Shown here in pieces: positions 62,101-64,000 of a stretch of DNA of 64,000 nucleotides. The first letter of the stretch is position 1, and each line of letters starts with the position of its first letter. Both the position numbers and the translations under genes were made by a program. This DNA is from a bacterium (GTDB taxonomy: Bacteria; AUK180), in assembly GCA_023144005.1 (NCBI GenBank), contig JAGLGN010000005.1, positions 62,001 to 126,000 of the forward strand. Reading direction: 5' to 3'. The notes under the pieces are model-generated. The model was not told the origin of the DNA. It worked only from the letters and a program-made list of their open reading frames with translations, and ran no database searches.

Positions 62101-63680
62101 ACATCCGTACCTATGTAATTGCCGAGGATGACATTGTTAATCGTTCCACTGTCCCAGAGTACTACACCACTCGTGTTATTTCCTGAAATAATATTTCTAG
62201 CACCTGCAACTGTTCCACCAATTATATTTGATTGAGCACCACCCCAGATGGCTATACCCTCATTTGTATTAGCTATATCAACAGTACCGGTTACATCGGT
62301 CCCGATATAATTACCAAGAACTATATTATTATCACTGTTGCTTATCAGAATACCAATGTTGTTATTACCTGATATGATATTTCCTGATCCTGCTATTGTC
62401 CCACCTATGGTATTCGATTGAGCATCACTAGTTAAATATACACCATCATTTGAATTGCCTAGATCCACTGTCCCGGTCACATCTGTGCCGATGAAATTGC
62501 CAAGAACAACATTGTTATCAGTACCGGTGTTGGCGATTAAGATACCATGGCTATTATTACCGGAGATAATATTTCTCGCCGCCGTATCTGTTCCACCGAT
62601 CGTATTTAATTGAGCGCCGCCCGCAATATATACTCCGCAAGCGGTATTGCCCAGATCGACCAGGCCGGAGGCATCGGTTCCGATAAAATTACCGATCACT
62701 GTATTGTTCTCCACACCATTGCTGCCATTAATCACAACACCATACTGATTACCACTCAATACATTGCCGCCGCCGGCAATTGTCGAGCCGACAGTATTGA
62801 AAGTTGACATATTCGTAATATACACTCCGCATTGTGTGTTTCCCAATGCGGAAGTTCCGCTGATATCGGTACCGAAATAATTGCCCTGGATCTGATTGCC
62901 GGTACTGGCATCCACAAAAATACCGTGTTCTCCGTTCCCGGAGATTACGTTTCTTTCTGCAGCTGTTGTCCCCCCGATGATATTGTAATTCGAATAGGAT
63001 ATATTTATTCCTGAGTAATCTGCACCCAGTGCGGAAGTTCCATTGACATCGGTACCTATCATATTCCCCAGAATATAATTCCCATCACACTGACGCAAAA
63101 CGATATTTGCAATATAACTTCCAGAGATAAGATTACCCATCCCCGCGATGCTACCTCCGATAGTGTTGCCTGAAGCATGGTCGGTAAGATATATACCGGC
63201 ATACGAATTTCCCAGATCAACCGTTCCAGTAGTATCAGTGCCCATATAATTATTTGTGATTATATTTCCGGTGGCACTCGCGCCGGTGATTATTATGCTT
63301 GAAGTTCTAAAACCCAATGCTCCCGTAAAATTATTGATAACCAGGCCGGAAACTACATTATTTGCAGAACTTATTATAAGACCAGAAACATCTGATATAT
63401 TACTACCATCTATCTCAACATCATGATTCAAACCGCCGAATATTTTCGTGCCGCCTGTCGCGTCATTTAGCGTTGGCAATACACTGGCGGGTTGGATCGT
63501 TCCACTGATAGAAAATATGATCGTGTCCGCACCAGCATTGCTGTTGGCGTCAGTAATTGCCTGCCTCAATGATCCCGCACCCGTATCATTGACATTCACA
63601 ACCGTAATAGTTGCAGCAAAAACAGTTGCGGAAAACAATAAAAGAGAAAGTATAAATGAGAATTTTACACGCTTATTCAT
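59199..63680 (-). CDS. Large secreted right-handed beta-helix repeat protein with FlgD-like C-terminal tail
   Basis: ATG 63680 follows CGGAGG and starts a signal peptide (about residues 1-22, FILSLLLFSATVFA). The product has 1493 residues. After a head of the DTGAGSLRQAITDAN type (residues 30-60, known from secreted beta-helix adhesins), 13 repeats of about 63 residues follow (about 142-930). Each contains NYIGTDVNGT-type, DLGNSxxGV, NTIGGT and ARNIISGN words, a stacked right-handed beta helix. Two related Ig-like domains of about 120 residues come next (about 1020-1380), then a FlgD-like domain from PNPWNKELS to the end. Such tails act as anchors or sorting signals (T9SS-like) in several phyla. 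Role: surface or extracellular, perhaps adhesive; substrate unknown. Confidence 0.9.
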   Translation of the reverse strand: MNKRVKFSFILSLLLFSATVFAATITVVNVNDTGAGSLRQAITDANSNAGADTIIFSISGTIQPASVLPTLNDATGGTKIFGGLNHDVEIDGSNISDVSGLIISSANNVVSGLVINNFTGALGFRTSSIIITGASATGNIITNNYMGTDTTGTVDLGNSYAGIYLTDHASGNTIGGSIAGMGNLISGSYIANIVLRQCDGNYILGNMIGTDVNGTSALGADYSGINISYSNYNIIGGTTAAERNVISGNGEHGIFVDASTGNQIQGNYFGTDISGTSALGNTQCGVYITNMSTFNTVGSTIAGGGNVLSGNQYGVVINGSNGVENNTVIGNFIGTDASGLVDLGNTACGVYIAGGAQLNTIGGTDTAARNIISGNNSHGILIANTGTDNNVVLGNFIGTDVTGTVDLGNSNDGVYLTSDAQSNTIGGTIAGSGNIISGNNNIGILISNSDNNIVLGNYIGTDVTGTVDIANTNEGIAIWGGAQSNIIGGTVAGARNIISGNNTSGVVLWDSGTINNVILGNYIGTDVNGTSDLGNSVYGIQIGNGAQSNTIGGTIAGTMNLISGNDDRGIYIINSGTDNNVIIGNYIGTNVNGTGAIGNTNQGIFITNGPASNIIGGTTAGERNIISGNFGGILISGSDNNVVIGNYIGTDVNGTSDLGNNSHGVIITNSAQGNTIGGTIAGSGNVISGNNDSGIFLTGSTTNNTIIGNYIGTDCNGTADRGNSEHGIEIAGSALSNTIGGTVAAARNIISGNGQYGIYITGAGTDNNQILGNYVGTDVTGTVDLGNTWSGIQLYNGPASNTIGGAVAGARNIISGNNGGINIYGSGTDNNKVIGNYIGTDVNGTADLGNSNYGVHILEGSKSNFIGGVESGSGNVLSGNSGSGINISGTNSTDNQVLGNYIGTDADGTGDLGNSQNGVYIYGGAHSNTVGGTISGMANIIAFNGWDGVHVADSATDNNRISGNSIFSNTQLGIDLAADGVTLNDIGDVDAGPNENLNFPVITDIVQTGIDTYTINGTAAASIEVELYIVSNSTAGVNADPTGYGEGYHYYTTLNTDGSGNFSLAGESLSGDVILTSLAIDGTGNTSEFGANRAILNDLTSVINDDAPTTAMQGAEVLMADITLSTDADNAIWIDIKVEGDGTNADSDVSSVMIYADNGNTTFSSAEDTLLGNGTFVSGLVDIDIIDQNITTASSVYFIVLGLGSAVDIGNTFTISMSDSSNFTIMSPDQMAVFPPFLSGSVTITDGPDPITVLPLDLATATTKVSVQDLVFEQLTLSTAIETAVLSVIKTDLIGTADDNDVSAAKVYLDNGDDSFSIVDDTLIGTGTFTSGTADINIADQIIGTTTKTYFLCLDIAADAVNGHTIGISCGDTTYFTVISPDTVSEANLPFESGLTIIKNYADSLEDTVIYPNPWNKELSGEYIIFSQLTEDVTIRIYTVAGELVLETDADGQSEWQWDLTNEDGEEVAAGMYFCYITNDAGETQIFKVAVIK
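60860..63260 (-). repeat. Thirteen in-frame repeats of about 189 bp inside the beta-helix gene
   Basis: The DNA coding for the GTD repeats recurs about every 189 bp from 63242 (first NYMGTD unit) down to about 60975 (last NYIGTDADG unit). Units are related at the DNA level, and some neighbours are much alike, for example the NYIGTDVNGT units. They are degenerate, not exact copies. Alternate lengths differ by whole codons. Confidence 0.8.
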
Positions 63681-63867
63681 AAAAACCTCCGAACTATTTT
63701 TTACCATAATATCGGGATTTTATCAATAAATATGTGTAGACAGTAGCAGCAATGGATCGCAATCATATATTCATTTGGAGAATTACCTTATTTATAATAA
63801 AATATGTATATGAACTCCGAAATGGTCATCACGGCACCTTTATGCGGATCAAAGGATCAAGCCAGGG
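63681..63867. other. Upstream region of the beta-helix gene and of the right-edge gene
   Basis: No gene is visible in this gap of 187 bp. On the minus strand CGGAGG (63690-63685) serves the beta-helix gene, but I see no convincing -35/-10 pair. On the plus strand TATAAT occurs at 63793-63798 without a clear -35 box. Confidence 0.4.
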
Positions 63868-64000
63868 ATGGATAAAAGAATTGAAAGGCAGAATCTATTT
63901 TTCACCGCCATTGCCGGCCGTGCGCAGATATATCTTTTTTTAGGCAAAAACGATGAGGCCCTTGCCGATATTGCTCATGCCTTATCCAAGGATCTGCCGT
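63868..64000 (+). CDS. TPR-type protein, partial, runs off right edge
   Basis: From ATG 63868 an open frame of 44 codons reaches the window end: MDKRIERQNLFFTAIAGRAQ, then IYLFLGKNDEALADIAHALS. The pattern A-x-x-x-x-x-G-K-x-x-E-A-L-x-D is a tetratricopeptide repeat. It resembles the first repeat of the TPR proteins at 5873-7279 and 399-1760 (LIFDHQGKYSKGIKDL; LLNIMGKYALAMSDAK). There is only a weak CAGGG before the ATG, and the frame has no earlier ATG, GTG or TTG after a TGA at 63811. I think it is a real gene, but the start is uncertain. Confidence 0.5.
   Translation, partial: MDKRIERQNLFFTAIAGRAQIYLFLGKNDEALADIAHALSKDLP

Noticed and set aside
60860..63260. CRISPR or non-coding tandem repeats
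   Set aside because: The units stay in one reading frame and code for a regular beta-helix motif in a protein with a signal peptide.
63752..63943. Plus-strand ORF of 63 codons near the right edge
   Set aside because: It has no ribosome site and no recognisable features. The overlapping TPR-like frame from 63868 that stays open to the window end is more convincing.
1..64000. Defence islands, prophage, insertion sequences, tRNA or rRNA genes
   Set aside because: I saw no transposase, integrase, restriction or toxin-antitoxin proteins and no tRNA-like cloverleaf in the gaps. A tRNAscan and Infernal run would be decisive.

Overview
The window looks like chromosomal DNA of an uncultivated, rod-shaped, Gram-negative-type bacterium. 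An outer membrane is implied by lptB, lptC, kdsC and an O-antigen-ligase-type operon, rod shape by mrdA and rodA, and pilus retraction by pilT. A secreted beta-helix protein ends in a FlgD-like tail, as in FCB-group and several candidate phyla (Omnitrophota, WOR-type, Elusimicrobiota and similar). I cannot fix the phylum from sequence alone. Genes are tightly packed, with many ATGA, TAATG, TTGA or GTGA stop/start overlaps. UGA is an ordinary stop codon. I saw no rRNA, tRNA, transposase, phage gene or CRISPR array.

Layout. 1-229: edge of a small conserved gene. 399-4475: a large protein resembling soluble adenylyl cyclase (two cyclase domains plus ATPase), followed in the same frame, after one TGA, by its TPR tail. 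4605-8172: a small membrane protein, then a lipoprotein / TPR / endonuclease-fold operon. 8524-12381: queA, a membrane-anchored protein and a UPF1-type helicase. 12382-12772: non-coding DNA with a degenerate repeat of about 62 bp. 12773-18824: mnmG, PAP2 phosphatase, pcrA-type helicase, pilT. 18909-21427: class II aldolase and DUF3160 protein. 21559-22840: a short IMPACT-domain protein and a secreted protein. 23052-31655: an eight-gene exopolysaccharide/O-antigen operon headed by a radical SAM protein.

31656-47981, minus strand, is a run of 18 genes that may be one operon: a class-II-type cyclic-nucleotide phosphodiesterase, accD, folC, an ugpC/malK ATPase, kdsC, lptC, lptB, rpoN, hpf, hprK, a complete mannose-family PTS (EIIA, EIIB, EIIC, EIID, HPr, EI) with a GH57 glucanotransferase inserted, and an acidic bitopic protein. 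48432-55563, minus strand: lysS, TPR protein, mrdA, rodA, trmH-like, dapF. 55692-59080, plus strand: a TetR-controlled redox operon with two palindromic operators on a consensus promoter. 59199-63680: a 1493-residue secreted repeat protein. A further TPR gene runs off the right edge.

The parts suggest links. Cyclic-nucleotide synthesis (cyclase) and breakdown (phosphodiesterase leading the PTS/sigma-54 operon) could form one signalling circuit around carbon supply. HprK, HPr carrying a regulatory serine, and EI/EII give a carbon-status system next to sigma-54, LPS export and acyl-lipid synthesis. Promoters of the form TTGNNN-17-TATAAT can be read before most operons, and four of them place the predicted start of transcription at or within about 3 nt of the start codon (leaderless or nearly so). 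Non-coding stretches downstream of queA and dapF share related sequence in the same order and orientation.
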